A stretch of 64,000 nucleotides of DNA. Source: Acinetobacter baretiae (GTDB lineage: Bacteria > Pseudomonadota > Gammaproteobacteria > Pseudomonadales > Moraxellaceae). Positions 18,640 through 28,476 of this stretch are shown here, in pieces. The notes below the pieces were generated by a model, which searched no databases, was not told the origin of the DNA, and was given only the letters and a program-made list of their open reading frames with translations. Where the stretch lies: assembly GCF_015627105.1 (NCBI RefSeq), contig NZ_VTDM01000010.1, positions 1 through 64,000 of the forward strand. Reading direction: 5' to 3'. Position numbers and translations under genes: made by a program. Numbering within the stretch: the stretch's first letter is position 1; the number at the start of each line of letters is the position of its first letter.

Positions 18640-19524
18640 TTATATGATATTCGGCACACTAGGTTCAATGGTTTCAATCGCATCACTTAAACCAATAAAT
18701 TGTTTTTCAATGGGTGTAAATTGATGTTCGCTTCGGGCAATCAAATACAAACCAATGTTTCGATACTGTGCTGGCGCTTCGCGGTAATATTGAATATTAA
18801 ACTTGGAAATTAAAGATTGAGCAATCATTGAAATACCCATACCAAGCTGAGTGAACTGTATTAAGGCATCGTGATCGTAAATCTGCGTCATTTCACCTTT
18901 TTTAATGCCATAATCTGCGTATATACGCTCTAACGCCGTTGCATAACAACAGGCCTCAGAGGCAAGTAAAATATTTTGCCGATCAAGACAATCTTCTAAA
19001 CGCTGATGATTCATGAGGTTTTTGCCAATAATAACCAATTGATCTGTCGATTTATGAATGTATTGTAGATTTTTTTGTGAAGGATACCCTAAGACATAAG
19101 CAATATCTAAGTGCCCTGCTAAGACTTCATTTTCAATATCATGCGTTGAGCCTGTTTTAATTCTGACAGAAAGATCTGGATATGCCGCATACAGTTGTTG
19201 AAAAGGTGAATAAAAACGCATACTGCCCATACTGGTATTGGTGCCGAAACGTAGGCAATGGGCATGTTGGTAAATTTGATTTTCTGTTTCCTCCCAAGTA
19301 AACATCATCTTTTTATATTGTTTGTATAAGCTGATTCCTGATTCAGTTAAATCAACTCCTTTTGATTTTCGAATAAAAAGTTGTTTCTTATAGTGGTTTT
19401 CAATTTTTTTTATTTTGGCCGTCATATTAGATTGTAAATAATTCAGTTTATGTGCAGCAGCAGTCATACTTTTTAATTCAGCAACCGTAATAAAAGCTTT
19501 AATGTCACTGATGTCAATATTCAT
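18640..19524 (-). CDS. LysR-type transcriptional regulator
   Basis: About 294 residues: an N-terminal winged helix (IKAFITVAELKSMTAAAHKL), then a linker helix and a periplasmic-binding-protein-like effector domain. I choose ATG 19524, preceded by AGGAG on the coding strand; a longer frame starts at 19551. The recognition helix reads LNYLQSNMTAKIKKIE, slightly unusual in using LQSNMT where many members have SQPxLS. It diverges from an EamA exporter with about 150 bp between, the usual layout for a LysR target. It is convergent with the nucleoside hydrolase, so control of that operon is less likely. The ligand is unknown. Confidence 0.87.
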   Translation of the reverse strand: MNIDISDIKAFITVAELKSMTAAAHKLNYLQSNMTAKIKKIENHYKKQLFIRKSKGVDLTESGISLYKQYKKMMFTWEETENQIYQHAHCLRFGTNTSMGSMRFYSPFQQLYAAYPDLSVRIKTGSTHDIENEVLAGHLDIAYVLGYPSQKNLQYIHKSTDQLVIIGKNLMNHQRLEDCLDRQNILLASEACCYATALERIYADYGIKKGEMTQIYDHDALIQFTQLGMGISMIAQSLISKFNIQYYREAPAQYRNIGLYLIARSEHQFTPIEKQFIGLSDAIETIEPSVPNII

Positions 19525-19673
19525 TATAGGTATGCTCCTGTCTATAGCCATAATATATATTTCATTTTTAAGCAGGCATCAAAGAAAATGATGTATACAT
19601 TAAAACATAGCATTATTCATGATGTTATTTATTTTTTAAACTGATATAAATTTATAAACACTGAGTGCAGGCA

Positions 19674-20576
19674 ATGAATATACGAGTGATGGGGGCGATT
19701 GCGCTTTTATGTATGGTTTGGGGGTCACTTTGGGGGTTGGTGAAACACAGTTTGCATATTTTTCCACCTTTTTTATTTATTTCAATTCGTTTGATTTTAG
19801 CAGGACTAACATTAATGGTGGTTCAATGGGTATTGCAAAAACCTATTTTACCTACACGTCATGAATTACCGCGTTTAGTGACTCTCAGCGCTTTAGTTTG
19901 TTTTGGTTTTTATGCAACACAAACATTTGCAATGCAATTTGTTGATTCTGGTTTATCTGCAGTGTTGGTATTTACGATGCCGATTTTTATTGCTGTTTTA
20001 GCACATTTTATTTTAAATGAGCGTTTAAGTCGTCAAAAAATCTTTGGGTTGATGTTTGGTACGTTGGGGTTAATTGCCATTCTTTGGCCACAACTCCACC
20101 ATCTTGCATTGAATATGTCATTGATTGGGCAGGTATTGTTAATTATTTCAGGATTATTTTGGGCGATATCAACGGTTTATATTAAAAAGAATTTTTTAAC
20201 ATACGATAAAATTAAACTTACAATTTGGCAGTTTTTGATCGGTGGTACAATCATGTTGGGCTGTGCTTGTGTGTTTGAACCGATTGAGTGGCGAGTTTGG
20301 TTGTCTCCTTCACATGATTATGCCTTGTTTTATATTGCTATTGTTGGAACAGGCTTTGCATTTGCTTTATGGAATTGGATTGTGAGTCAAGTCGATACCT
20401 TTGTTGCATCTATTTCTATTATGTGTATTCCCATTCTTAGTTTATTTTTTGGCGCTGTAATTTGGCATGAAGCACTCACTAAAAATATTATTTTTGGTGC
20501 AATATGTATATTTGTAGGAATTATCATGAGCTCGTTTAAAACAAAGACAAAAAGTCCACGATTAAAACCCATATAA
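19674..20576 (+). CDS. EamA/DMT-superfamily exporter
   Basis: 300 residues with ten predicted transmembrane helices in two EamA halves. The first is marked by WGSLWGLVKHSLHIFPPFLF and LNERLSRQKIFGLMFGTLG, the second by SGLFWAISTVYIKK and the terminal FGAICIFVGIIMSS. Such transporters usually export amino acids or small metabolites. A GTG at 19665 is possible, but ATG 19674 fits a normal membrane-protein start. It is divergent from the LysR gene and convergent with a serine-dehydratase-like gene. An amino-acid-related substrate such as serine or threonine is a reasonable guess only. Confidence 0.85.
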   Translation: MNIRVMGAIALLCMVWGSLWGLVKHSLHIFPPFLFISIRLILAGLTLMVVQWVLQKPILPTRHELPRLVTLSALVCFGFYATQTFAMQFVDSGLSAVLVFTMPIFIAVLAHFILNERLSRQKIFGLMFGTLGLIAILWPQLHHLALNMSLIGQVLLIISGLFWAISTVYIKKNFLTYDKIKLTIWQFLIGGTIMLGCACVFEPIEWRVWLSPSHDYALFYIAIVGTGFAFALWNWIVSQVDTFVASISIMCIPILSLFFGAVIWHEALTKNIIFGAICIFVGIIMSSFKTKTKSPRLKPI

Positions 20577-20694
20577 TCTTCTAAAAAGATGGATGTGGTG
20601 GTATTTTCTGTAGATGTATTTTTTATCAAATGCCGTGTAAAAGGTCTGAATTTGATGAATTAATGATTGTTATCTGATCTGAAGAATTCAGCAT

Positions 20695-21609
20695 TCAAAG
20701 TACGATAGATAAGTCTTTTGCATGGTTTAAAAGGCTCTGAAGCGTTGTTGTTGCACCACCACAAACAATCACTAATACATTTGATGATGGCATAAAATGG
20801 ATTTTCTTTTGATAAAGAACAGACAGCCCTGCGCCACATGCAGGTTCAACCAATGTTCTATGATCATCTAAAAATTCAAAGCATGCCAATAAAGCGTCTG
20901 TATCTGAAACAGTGAGTCCTATAATATTTTCTTGTTGTGAAAGATCAAAAGCACGTTTGCACACTTTTTTTGCTGCAAGTGTGGTGGCAATACCTGTAAC
21001 TTCGTCCAATTGAATATGCTGTTTTTTTTGCATTGCGGTATTTAGTGATGCTGTACCTAGCGTTTCAATGGCATAAATAGGGATGTCAAGATTATTGATT
21101 TTTAGCCCTTGAACCATTCCTGACAGTAAACTACCACCACCTACAGATAGAACAACTGCATCTGGTCTAACGCCTTCAGCAATCACTTCAGTCACGATGT
21201 CTGAAATACCTTCCCATAAATAGGGGTCATCAAAAGGATGAATATAGACATGCTTTGGGCTGACATAAGATAAAGCCAATGCATTGGCTTCAAGCCATGA
21301 GTCACCATGAACAATCACTTCAGCATGGTCTTGTCTCATGATTTCAATGGCAGTTTGAGATGTTGTCTTAGGTACAACAATCATTACTGGAATATTTAAT
21401 TGCTGACCGATATGTGCAACTGAAATTCCAGCATTACCACCAGATGAACTAATAAATTTTTCTGCGCCTTGTTGTGCGTATTGTTTGCATGCATGACCAA
21501 TACTTCTTTCTTTAAAAGATCCTGTGGTCTGTGCAGATTCCATTTTAAGCCAAATATGACAATGATTTAATTCGCTGAGTTTTTTTGATCGAATAAGAGG
21601 GGTGTTCAT
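20695..21609 (-). CDS. PLP-dependent serine/threonine dehydratase, SDS-type
   Basis: 304 residues of the fold-type II PLP family. Lysine K33 in TTGSFKER forms the Schiff base, SSGGNAG at 55-61 binds phosphate partners, and SVGGGSLLSG provides the glycine loop. HPFDDPYLWEG, LVEPACGAGLS and VIVCGGA match the animal liver L-serine dehydratase (SDS) pattern more closely than bacterial IlvA or TdcB. No C-terminal ACT domain is present. The expected reaction is deamination of L-serine to pyruvate and perhaps L-threonine to 2-oxobutyrate. It is convergent with the EamA gene and lies upstream of, but divergent from, the pqq cluster. Confidence 0.83.
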   Translation of the reverse strand: MNTPLIRSKKLSELNHCHIWLKMESAQTTGSFKERSIGHACKQYAQQGAEKFISSSGGNAGISVAHIGQQLNIPVMIVVPKTTSQTAIEIMRQDHAEVIVHGDSWLEANALALSYVSPKHVYIHPFDDPYLWEGISDIVTEVIAEGVRPDAVVLSVGGGSLLSGMVQGLKINNLDIPIYAIETLGTASLNTAMQKKQHIQLDEVTGIATTLAAKKVCKRAFDLSQQENIIGLTVSDTDALLACFEFLDDHRTLVEPACGAGLSVLYQKKIHFMPSSNVLVIVCGGATTTLQSLLNHAKDLSIVL

Positions 21610-21838
21610 ATTTTTGGCTCAACGAGGGGATCGTGTTGTAAATAGGCAATTGAGTTTAAAGTCATTCATTTTGTTGTTGCAATAATGATGATATGACGTG
21701 TTTTTTATAGATGATACTATATAAGAAAATAACATATTTTGTGTGCTAAATATTGCATTGGCAAAATTTTATTCCTCTTTGTTTGACGTAAAAAGTATGA
21801 TTTTTTGTATCTAGACTACCGCTTTTTCATTTTTACGT

Positions 21839-21844
21839 TATAAT
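21839..21844 (+). promoter_or_regulatory. Candidate -10 of the pqqA promoter
   Basis: TATAAT at 21839-21844 lies 60 bp before the pqqA start. The hexamer about 17 bp upstream (CTACCG) is a poor -35, so an activator or another start may be used. Confidence 0.4.
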
Positions 21845-21903
21845 CAAAACTCAATGTAAATATACGTGCAAGCACATGCACCGATTCAAATGGAGTATTT
21901 AAC

Positions 21904-21978
21904 ATGCAATGGACTAAACCTGCATACACTGATTTACGTATTGGCTTTGAAGTAACGATGTATTTTGAACACCGTTAA
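21904..21978 (+). CDS. pqqA: PQQ precursor peptide PqqA
   Basis: A 24-codon gene encoding [20 protein letters not shown] followed by FEHR. E16 and Y20 in EVTMY are the residues that PqqE joins and that become the PQQ skeleton. TGGAG lies 8 bp before the ATG. It is separated from pqqB by 66 bp holding a strong hairpin, which would let the precursor be made in excess over the enzymes. It is too short to be found by most length cut-offs but is certain from the motif and the adjacent pqqBCDE. Confidence 0.97.
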   Translation: MQWTKPAYTDLRIGFEVTMYFEHR

Positions 21979-21995
21979 TTTTCAACCAAGTATAT

Positions 21996-22028
21996 ATAAG
22001 CCCTAGATTCTCTGGGGCTTATGTTTTT
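21996..22028 (+). terminator. Attenuating hairpin between pqqA and pqqB
   Basis: ATAAGCCCTAGA pairs with TCTGGGGCTTAT (12 bp, one G-T wobble) around the loop TTC, followed by GTTTTT. It looks like a leaky intrinsic terminator or processing site that limits read-through into pqqBCDE. Confidence 0.8.
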
Positions 22029-22044
22029 AAAGCAGTGGTGAATT

Positions 22045-22956
22045 ATGTATATTTATGTTTTAGGCTCAGCCGCAGGTGGTGGTTTTCCACAGTGGAATTG
22101 TAACTGTGAAAATTGTGCAGGTGTTCGTCAAGGCACACTCAACGCCAAAGTCAGAACTCAGTCATCGATTGCAGTCTCTGCAAATGGTATTGATTGGGTA
22201 CTTTTTAATGCGTCACCAGATATTCGTCAACAATTATTTGATTTTAAAGCAGCACAACCTGCTCGTGCATTAAGGGATACCGGCATACATAGTGTTGTGC
22301 TTATGGACAGTCAAGTTGACCATACCACAGGATTATTGACACTCAGAGAAGGTTGTCCGATCAATGTGTGGTGTACCAAGATGGTTCATCAAGACCTCAG
22401 CACAGGTTTTCCATTGTTTAATATGCTCAAGCATTGGAATGGTGGTTTACAGCATCAAGAGATCGACCCAACACAATCATTCTCTATCCCAGATATTACA
22501 GATCTTGAATTTATACCACTGATTATACGCAGTGCAGCACCGCCGTATTCACCGCATCGACATGATCCACATGATGGCGACAACATTGCCATGATCGTCA
22601 AAGACCATCGTACACAAAAACAACTGTTTTACGCACCAGGATTAGGAAAAATTGACGATCAGATCATGGATATTATGGCTGAATCTGACTGTGTGATGAT
22701 TGATGGTACGCTATGGTGTGATGATGAAATGCAACATCGTGGCGTTGGTACAAAAACTGGTCAAGAGATGGGGCATTTATATATACATGGTGAAGGTGGC
22801 TCGTTGTCTTATTTAGATCAACTGCAAAAACCACGTAAAGTATATATACATATTAATAATACGAACCCTATTTTGGATGAAGACTCTACAGCGTCTGCAA
22901 TATTAAAAGCACATCATGTCGAAGTTGCATTTGATGGTATGCATATTGAATTGTAG
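22045..22956 (+). CDS. pqqB: PQQ biosynthesis protein PqqB
   Basis: 303 residues of the metallo-beta-lactamase-like PqqB family. The N-terminal zinc-binding motif C19-x-C21-x-x-C24 ([10 protein letters not shown]) and [12 protein letters not shown] replacing the classical HxHxDH are both present. PqqB is thought to act in a late oxidation (tyrosine hydroxylation) of the excised Glu-Tyr diamino acid precursor in the cytoplasm. It is the second gene of the pqq cluster, 66 bp after pqqA and 15 bp before pqqC. Confidence 0.96.
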   Translation: MYIYVLGSAAGGGFPQWNCNCENCAGVRQGTLNAKVRTQSSIAVSANGIDWVLFNASPDIRQQLFDFKAAQPARALRDTGIHSVVLMDSQVDHTTGLLTLREGCPINVWCTKMVHQDLSTGFPLFNMLKHWNGGLQHQEIDPTQSFSIPDITDLEFIPLIIRSAAPPYSPHRHDPHDGDNIAMIVKDHRTQKQLFYAPGLGKIDDQIMDIMAESDCVMIDGTLWCDDEMQHRGVGTKTGQEMGHLYIHGEGGSLSYLDQLQKPRKVYIHINNTNPILDEDSTASAILKAHHVEVAFDGMHIEL

Positions 22957-22971
22957 TCGTCATAAGGATAG

Positions 22972-23733
22972 ATGATGAGCAATACAACACACGCAATGAC
23001 CCCTGAAGAATTTAAAGCCAAAATTATGGCAAAAGGGCAGTACTATCATATCTATCATCCATTTCATGTGATGATGTATGAGGGCAAAGCAACTCAACAA
23101 CAATTGCAAGCATGGGTGGCCAATCGTTACTATTATCAAATTAATATTCCACTGAAAGACGCAGCCATTATGGCCAACTGTCCAGACCAACGTGTCCGTC
23201 AGTCTTGGATTCAACGCATGATTGATCAAGATGGTGAATACCCAGATGGTGGAGGGCGTGAAGCATGGTTGCGTTTGGCCGAGGCTGTTGGCTTAACACG
23301 TGAGCAAGTGATTTCTGAAGAACTCGTATTACCTGCGGTACGCTTTGCAGTTGATGCTTATGTTAATTTTGCACGTAGAACCACATGGAAAGAAGCAGCA
23401 AGTAGTTCATTGACTGAATTATTTGCACCACAAATTCATCAATCTCGCTTAGATTCATGGCCAACGCATTATCCTTGGATCAGTGAACAAGGCTATGATT
23501 ATTTTCGCTCTAGACTCAGTCAAGCTCGCCGTGATGTAGAGCATGGTTTGACCATTACGTTAGATTCATTTACCACGTTAGAGTCGCAACAGCGGATGTT
23601 AGAAATTTTACAGTTTAAACTCGACATACTGTGGTCTATACTTGACGCGTTGACACTAGCGTATGTACATCAACAACCTCCATATCACAGCGTGACGGAT
23701 CAAGCTGTATGGCATAAAGGATTATTTAAATGA
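22972..23733 (+). CDS. pqqC: Pyrroloquinoline-quinone synthase PqqC
   Basis: 253 residues of the cofactor-free oxidase PqqC, which closes the ring and carries out the eight-electron oxidation of AHQQ to PQQ. Typical segments include [16 protein letters not shown] near the N-terminus, [15 protein letters not shown], and [18 protein letters not shown] in the middle, and the histidine-containing helices of the TenA/PqqC fold. Start codons ATG ATG at 22972/22975 follow AAGGAT. The stop overlaps the pqqD start by 4 bp (ATGA), which implies coupling. Confidence 0.97.
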   Translation: MMSNTTHAMTPEEFKAKIMAKGQYYHIYHPFHVMMYEGKATQQQLQAWVANRYYYQINIPLKDAAIMANCPDQRVRQSWIQRMIDQDGEYPDGGGREAWLRLAEAVGLTREQVISEELVLPAVRFAVDAYVNFARRTTWKEAASSSLTELFAPQIHQSRLDSWPTHYPWISEQGYDYFRSRLSQARRDVEHGLTITLDSFTTLESQQRMLEILQFKLDILWSILDALTLAYVHQQPPYHSVTDQAVWHKGLFK

Positions 23734-24014
23734 AGCAATTTGACACCACGATTGTTCCTGTATGGCAAAGAGGCTATCGTTTTCAGTATGAGCCCTCTCA
23801 ACAGGCATATATTATTTTATACCCTGAAGGTATGATTAAGCTCAATGAAACAGCCTCTGCGATTGCACAACATATAGATGGACAGCATTCTGTGGCAGAG
23901 ATTATTACACTGTTAAAACAGCAGTTTGGGGACATTGCAGACATTGATGCAGATGTCGTAGATTATATGTGTGTTGCTCAAAAAGAAAACTGGATTAAAC
24001 TGTCTCATGGCTGA
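23730..24014 (+). CDS. pqqD: PqqA-binding chaperone PqqD
   Basis: 94 residues of the PqqD/RiPP recognition element family. It presents PqqA to the radical SAM enzyme PqqE. Conserved features are [10 protein letters not shown] at the start, [13 protein letters not shown] in the strand region and the terminal helix with [14 protein letters not shown]. It overlaps pqqC by 4 bp and pqqE by 8 bp, so the three proteins are probably made in balanced amounts. Confidence 0.95.
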   Translation: MKQFDTTIVPVWQRGYRFQYEPSQQAYIILYPEGMIKLNETASAIAQHIDGQHSVAEIITLLKQQFGDIADIDADVVDYMCVAQKENWIKLSHG

Positions 24015-25131
24015 AGTTGGTTTACCCTTATGGTTGCTTGCCGAGTTAACCTACCGTTGCCCATTACAATGCCCTTATTGCTCTAATCCGTTAGAGTTTG
24101 CATCTATGCAAAATGAACTCACCACAGAGCAGTGGTTTGATGTGTTTAAAGATGCCAGGCAGATGGGTGCGGTACAGCTTGGATTTTCAGGGGGCGAACC
24201 TTTGGTACGCCAAGATTTACCACAACTGATTCAATATGCCCATGATTTGGGGTTTTATACCAACCTAATTACTTCGGGTTTAGGGCTCAATGAAGAAAAA
24301 ATAGCACAATTTCAGCATGCAGGCTTAGATCATATTCAAGTGAGTTTTCAAGCGAGCGATCCTGTCATTAATGATATGTTGGCAGGCTCAAAAAAAGCAT
24401 TTGAGAAGAAAAAAGATATTGCTAAGTTGGTTAAAAAATATGAGTATCCTATGGTACTTAATTTTGTTATTCATCGGCATAATATCGATCAAATTGAAGA
24501 CATTATTCAACTGTGTATTGAGCTTGAAGCAGACACTGTTGAGCTTGCCATTTGTCAGTTTTATGGTTGGGCTTATTTGAACCGTCAAGGTTTATTACCA
24601 ACAAAAGCCCAACTTGAGCGAGCAGAGCGTATTACCAATGAATATCGTGCCAAACTTAAAGCAGCAAATAACCCGTGTAAGCTGATTTTTGTGGTGCCCG
24701 ATTATTACGAAGAACGTCCCAAAGCATGTATGAATGGTTGGGGGAGTATTTTTCTGACCATTACACCTGATGGTACGGCTTTGCCTTGCCATGCAGCACG
24801 ACAGCTTCCTATGCACTTTCCAAACGTGAAAGACCAGCCTTTGTCTGACATTTGGTATAAATCTACAGGGTTTAATCATTTTAGAGGGTACGATTGGATG
24901 CCAGAACCTTGTCGGAGTTGTTCTGAAAAGACAAAAGACTTTGGTGGTTGTCGTTGTCAAGCGTTTATGCTCACAGGGAATGCAGCCAATACAGACCCTG
25001 TATGCTCTAAGTCTGAACATCATCATATGATTGTACAGGCCCGTAAAGACAGTGAAACACAATTGGCTTTATCTGAGCTGACCTTTAGAAATAAAAAGAA
25101 TTCTAAAATGATTTTAGTGTCTAAAGGTTAA
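24007..25131 (+). CDS. pqqE: PqqA peptide cyclase PqqE (radical SAM)
   Basis: 374 residues from ATG 24007, which overlaps pqqD; an upstream alternative start at 23971 would add 12 residues of unlikely sequence. The radical SAM cluster is C18-x3-C22-x2-C25 ([10 protein letters not shown]). A C-terminal SPASM region supplies cysteines in [20 protein letters not shown] and GCRCQAF for auxiliary clusters. The enzyme forms the carbon-carbon bond between Glu and Tyr of PqqA. The last residues after the SPASM region are lysine-rich and probably disordered. Confidence 0.96.
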   Translation: MAEVGLPLWLLAELTYRCPLQCPYCSNPLEFASMQNELTTEQWFDVFKDARQMGAVQLGFSGGEPLVRQDLPQLIQYAHDLGFYTNLITSGLGLNEEKIAQFQHAGLDHIQVSFQASDPVINDMLAGSKKAFEKKKDIAKLVKKYEYPMVLNFVIHRHNIDQIEDIIQLCIELEADTVELAICQFYGWAYLNRQGLLPTKAQLERAERITNEYRAKLKAANNPCKLIFVVPDYYEERPKACMNGWGSIFLTITPDGTALPCHAARQLPMHFPNVKDQPLSDIWYKSTGFNHFRGYDWMPEPCRSCSEKTKDFGGCRCQAFMLTGNAANTDPVCSKSEHHHMIVQARKDSETQLALSELTFRNKKNSKMILVSKG

Positions 25132-25146
25132 ATGAGGTAGAGAGAA

Positions 25147-26196
25147 ATGATCTTTGATGGGCACAATGATTTACTCGCTCGTCTGTGGATGTCTAGTCAT
25201 CGTGACCCTGTAGACCAATTTTTACATCATACGCTTGAAGGCCAAATGGATTTACGCCGTTGTCGGCAAGGGCGTATGTATGGTGGGTTGTTTGCAATTT
25301 TTGTTCCTCCACTAAAATATGTCAAAACGCACGCTTCTCATAAATTAACGTCAATGGCCCATAGCCAAGCAGATTTTACCATTGCACAGCGCCATGATAT
25401 TTGTACGGCGCAAATGGATTACGCACTAGAGATTGAATATCGATCACAAGGTGCAGTCAAAATTTGTCGCGATATGGCAGATATTCATTTATGTATGAAA
25501 AACCAATGTTTGGCAATGGTTTTACATTTAGAAGGTGCTGAAGCACTAACGAACGTGTCTCAACTTGATGATTGGTATGCTAAAGGCTTGCGTAGCGTAG
25601 GCCTACTTTGGAATGAACCTTCACAGTTTGGACATGGTTTGCAAGGAAAGTTTCCACATTCTCCTGATACAGGCTTGGGATTAACCGACTTAGGTCAACA
25701 GTGGGTAGTTGAATGTGAAAAAAGGCGAATGCTTGTTGATGTGTCACATATGAATGAGCAGGCGTTTTGGCATACACAGCAACTTTTAACGCAACCTATC
25801 GTTGCAACACACTCCAATATACATAAGCTTTGCCCACAAGCGAGAAACTTATTAGACTCACAACTAAATGCGATTAAAGTCAGCCATGGTGTTGTGGGGC
25901 TTAATTTTGATACTGCTTTTTTACGAGCAGATGGTCAGCGTAATATACAAACTCCATATAGTGTCATGTTTGCCCATTTTGATTATTTATTTGAATATTT
26001 AGGTGAAACAGGAGTTGCTTTTGGTTCAGATTATGATGGCGGATTTATGTCTAAATACTGGCCTTCTGTCGACTATTTCCCACGTTTGATTGATGCTTTA
26101 TCCGACTATGGTTATAGCGATACACGAATTGAAAACATCTGTCATAAAAACTGGTATACGGTGCTCCACCGTATTTGGGCATCATTAAACAAATAA
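25147..26196 (+). CDS. Zinc membrane-dipeptidase-family peptidase next to pqqE
   Basis: 349 residues of the renal (membrane) dipeptidase family, metallopeptidase M19. The metal ligands are visible: H6-x-D8 (DGHNDLL), E129 in LHLEGAE, H201 in VSHMN and H222 in ATHSN, with the base-like Asp in GSDYDGG. No signal peptide is seen, so it is probably cytoplasmic. It lies 15 bp after pqqE on the same strand. No pqqF/G protease is in the window, so this enzyme may trim the cross-linked Glu-Tyr dipeptide or scavenge fragments. The role is inferred from position. Confidence 0.88.
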   Translation: MIFDGHNDLLARLWMSSHRDPVDQFLHHTLEGQMDLRRCRQGRMYGGLFAIFVPPLKYVKTHASHKLTSMAHSQADFTIAQRHDICTAQMDYALEIEYRSQGAVKICRDMADIHLCMKNQCLAMVLHLEGAEALTNVSQLDDWYAKGLRSVGLLWNEPSQFGHGLQGKFPHSPDTGLGLTDLGQQWVVECEKRRMLVDVSHMNEQAFWHTQQLLTQPIVATHSNIHKLCPQARNLLDSQLNAIKVSHGVVGLNFDTAFLRADGQRNIQTPYSVMFAHFDYLFEYLGETGVAFGSDYDGGFMSKYWPSVDYFPRLIDALSDYGYSDTRIENICHKNWYTVLHRIWASLNK

Positions 26197-26217
26197 AAAG
26201 CCCATTATGGGCTTTTT
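26195..26217. terminator. Bidirectional terminator, pqq operon / queH
   Basis: AAAAAGCCCATTATGGGCTTTTT is a compact stem with A- and T-runs on both sides between convergent genes. Confidence 0.92.
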
Positions 26218-26228
26218 ATTTTGAATAT

Positions 26229-26882
26229 TTATTGTTCATCGCTCATGGCTGAATAGAATTTAACACCCAGTTTAATACGTTCACGCCCTTGGCTTTTTCT
26301 AAAGCGGTTCGTGTCTCTGAGGGAGTAAACACAGCCACAATACTCTTGTTGGTAAAACTCTTCACGTTTACTAATTTCAATCATACGACTTGAACCACCG
26401 CCTTTGCGCCAGTTATAGTCCCAATAGGCCATGTTAGGATAGTGCGATGCTGCACGTTCACCACAGCCATTAATTTGTTTCATGTCTTTCCAACGGGAAA
26501 TACCCAGTGAGCTTGAAATGACTGAAAAGCCATGTTCATGTGCATATAATGCAGTACGTTCAAAACGCATGTCAAAGCACATGGTACAGCGAATACCACG
26601 CTCAGGCTCATCTTCCATGCCTTTCGCCCGTTCAAACCAGTTATCTGTGTCATAGTCACAATCAATAAATGGAATATTATGCTTTTCTGCAAAGCGAATA
26701 TTTTCTTCTTTACGAATTAAATACTCTTTTACAGGATGAATGTTGGGATTGTAGAAAAAAATGGAAAAATCAATACCAGATGCAATGATGGCTTCCATGA
26801 CTTCGCCTGAGCAGGGTGCACAGCAAGAATGTAGCAATAATTTATCTGCCTTATTTGGCAATTCTAACTTGGCTCTTTGCAT
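26229..26882 (-). CDS. queH: Epoxyqueuosine reductase QueH
   Basis: 217 residues of the QueH family (formerly DUF208), the non-cobalamin enzyme that reduces epoxyqueuosine to queuosine in tRNA wobble position 34. The cysteine cluster C20, C21, C24 (HSCCAPC) lies at the N-terminus, with further cysteines in IRCTMCFD and QEYCGCVYS. The latter sets bind the iron-sulphur cluster and an additional iron. FFYNPNIHP and [10 protein letters not shown] are typical of the family. It is a lone gene, divergent from the PepSY gene. Confidence 0.93.
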   Translation of the reverse strand: MQRAKLELPNKADKLLLHSCCAPCSGEVMEAIIASGIDFSIFFYNPNIHPVKEYLIRKEENIRFAEKHNIPFIDCDYDTDNWFERAKGMEDEPERGIRCTMCFDMRFERTALYAHEHGFSVISSSLGISRWKDMKQINGCGERAASHYPNMAYWDYNWRKGGGSSRMIEISKREEFYQQEYCGCVYSLRDTNRFRKSQGRERIKLGVKFYSAMSDEQ

Positions 26883-27077
26883 AAAACTAACAAAACAATT
26901 GGCTGAAAATAGCCATGTATTATACGAGAAAAAATCAGTTTGTGTGTTTGTTTTTTATACACAAAGGTCATGTTCATGGCTAAGTTGGAGACATGCTTGG
27001 GGTGCAAAGGCTTTTTCGCTGTTCAGTTTATGGTGCTATTGCTACAATAGGGAAGTTACTTTAGATTAAATTCAGGT

Positions 27078-28454
27078 ATGACACAGCCATTTGCTAAAAA
27101 AAGTTTTGTTGAAATGACGTTAAAACTCATTCACAGCTATATGGGTTTTTTTATTGCACCATTTATTTTTATGGCTGCTTTTACAGGTGTGTTGTATGCA
27201 TTAACACCGCAGTTTGAACATTATCTGTATCAACGTCATACCCAAGTGTCTTCTATTACAGATTCACCTCATCTTCTAAGTGAGCAAGTCGGAAGAGCAC
27301 AACAGGCTTTGCCTGTCGGTGCACATATTATGGAAGTTCGGCCAGCAGTCAATGCACAAACCACCACGCGTGTACTGTATATGGAGAATCAACGTCCCAA
27401 TGATATGACGGCCATTTTTATTAATCCATATACTTTGGCATTACAAGGTAGAACACAAGTATATGGTAAAAGTGGCGTTTTTCCTGTTAGAACATTTCTA
27501 GACCATTTGCATCGGGATTTACTTTTGGGGGAGTATGGCCGTATTTACAGTGAACTTGCAGCCAGTTGGCTTGGGTTGTTTGCAATAACAGGTTTTTTGC
27601 AGTGGTCTCGGAAAAAATATATATTAAATAAAAAATCACCCACATATAAAAACATTCGTTGGCATGTTTTACTTGGGTTGTGCGTATTACCGATGATGTT
27701 ATTTTTTTCTATTACAGGATTAACATGGTCAAATTGGGCAGGCAATAATATTGCGAAAATACGCCACATGTTTAATGGTGATACACCTAGTTTAACGCTT
27801 GCTTTAAATGGCGCACAGCCAACGGTGTCTCAACAGCATGCAGAGCATCAGCAATCTAGTTCACATCGTATCACTCAGTTTAGCCAAGATGAACTCAAAT
27901 ATTTTGATCAAATTGTAAATGTTGCACGTGCAAATGGCTTAACTGCATCTGCATTAAGAATTATTCCAAGTGATGATGTTCAGGTACGTGCATGGAGTGT
28001 ACAAGAGCTACAACATTCTTGGCCAACAAAAGTTGATGCATTGGCTGTAGATATGAGATCTGCCCAAGTGATTGATCAAACTCGTTTTGCTGATTATCCG
28101 TTGTCTGCCAAACTCACACGTTGGGGTGTTGATTTGCATGTAGGGTTATTGTTTGGCGGATTAAATCAAGTGGCTTTATTGTTGAGTGGTTTACTGATTT
28201 TAGTTGTGATTGTATGGGCGTATGTTTCGTGGTTGAACCGACTTGGATTTCAAACCATTTTCATTGGGTTTCATCAGCATTTAATGCATTGGTGGGCATC
28301 AGGCACGAGGTTACAGCGAGCTTGTGTGGTTTTGTTGGTTGTGTTGTCTTATTGGTTAATACCCATTTGGACAATCAGTATGGTGGTAATGCATGGTCTA
28401 GCACTGATTTTATTTGGTATATTTTGGCTTCTTAATAAGAAGACTAAAGCATAG
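27078..28454 (+). CDS. PepSY-domain inner-membrane protein
   Basis: 458 residues with the PepSY-associated TM layout: one helix near residues 17-38 (YMGFFIAPFIFMAAFTG), a large extracytoplasmic part, helices near 160 and 210, and a helix cluster at the C-terminus. Conserved segments are LDHLHRDLLLGEYGR and the late DLHVGLLFGG. Relatives such as PiuB or FsqB-like proteins are linked to iron or siderophore uptake and may reduce ferric complexes. I see no Fur box in the short upstream region. Exact function is unknown. Confidence 0.82.
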   Translation: MTQPFAKKSFVEMTLKLIHSYMGFFIAPFIFMAAFTGVLYALTPQFEHYLYQRHTQVSSITDSPHLLSEQVGRAQQALPVGAHIMEVRPAVNAQTTTRVLYMENQRPNDMTAIFINPYTLALQGRTQVYGKSGVFPVRTFLDHLHRDLLLGEYGRIYSELAASWLGLFAITGFLQWSRKKYILNKKSPTYKNIRWHVLLGLCVLPMMLFFSITGLTWSNWAGNNIAKIRHMFNGDTPSLTLALNGAQPTVSQQHAEHQQSSSHRITQFSQDELKYFDQIVNVARANGLTASALRIIPSDDVQVRAWSVQELQHSWPTKVDALAVDMRSAQVIDQTRFADYPLSAKLTRWGVDLHVGLLFGGLNQVALLLSGLLILVVIVWAYVSWLNRLGFQTIFIGFHQHLMHWWASGTRLQRACVVLLVVLSYWLIPIWTISMVVMHGLALILFGIFWLLNKKTKA

Positions 28455-28470
28455 CTGTTTTAGTCTTTTT
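28440..28470. terminator. Terminator between PepSY gene and lptB
   Basis: AAGACTAAA at 28440-28448 pairs with TTTAGTCTT at 28459-28467, followed by Ts. It overlaps the end of the PepSY gene and serves convergent genes. Confidence 0.8.
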
Positions 28471-28476
28471 ATCGGG

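Noticed and set aside
24595-25062. 155-codon open frame antisense to pqqE
   Set aside because: Shadow of a conserved gene; Cys/Thr-rich translation without family motifs or ribosome site.
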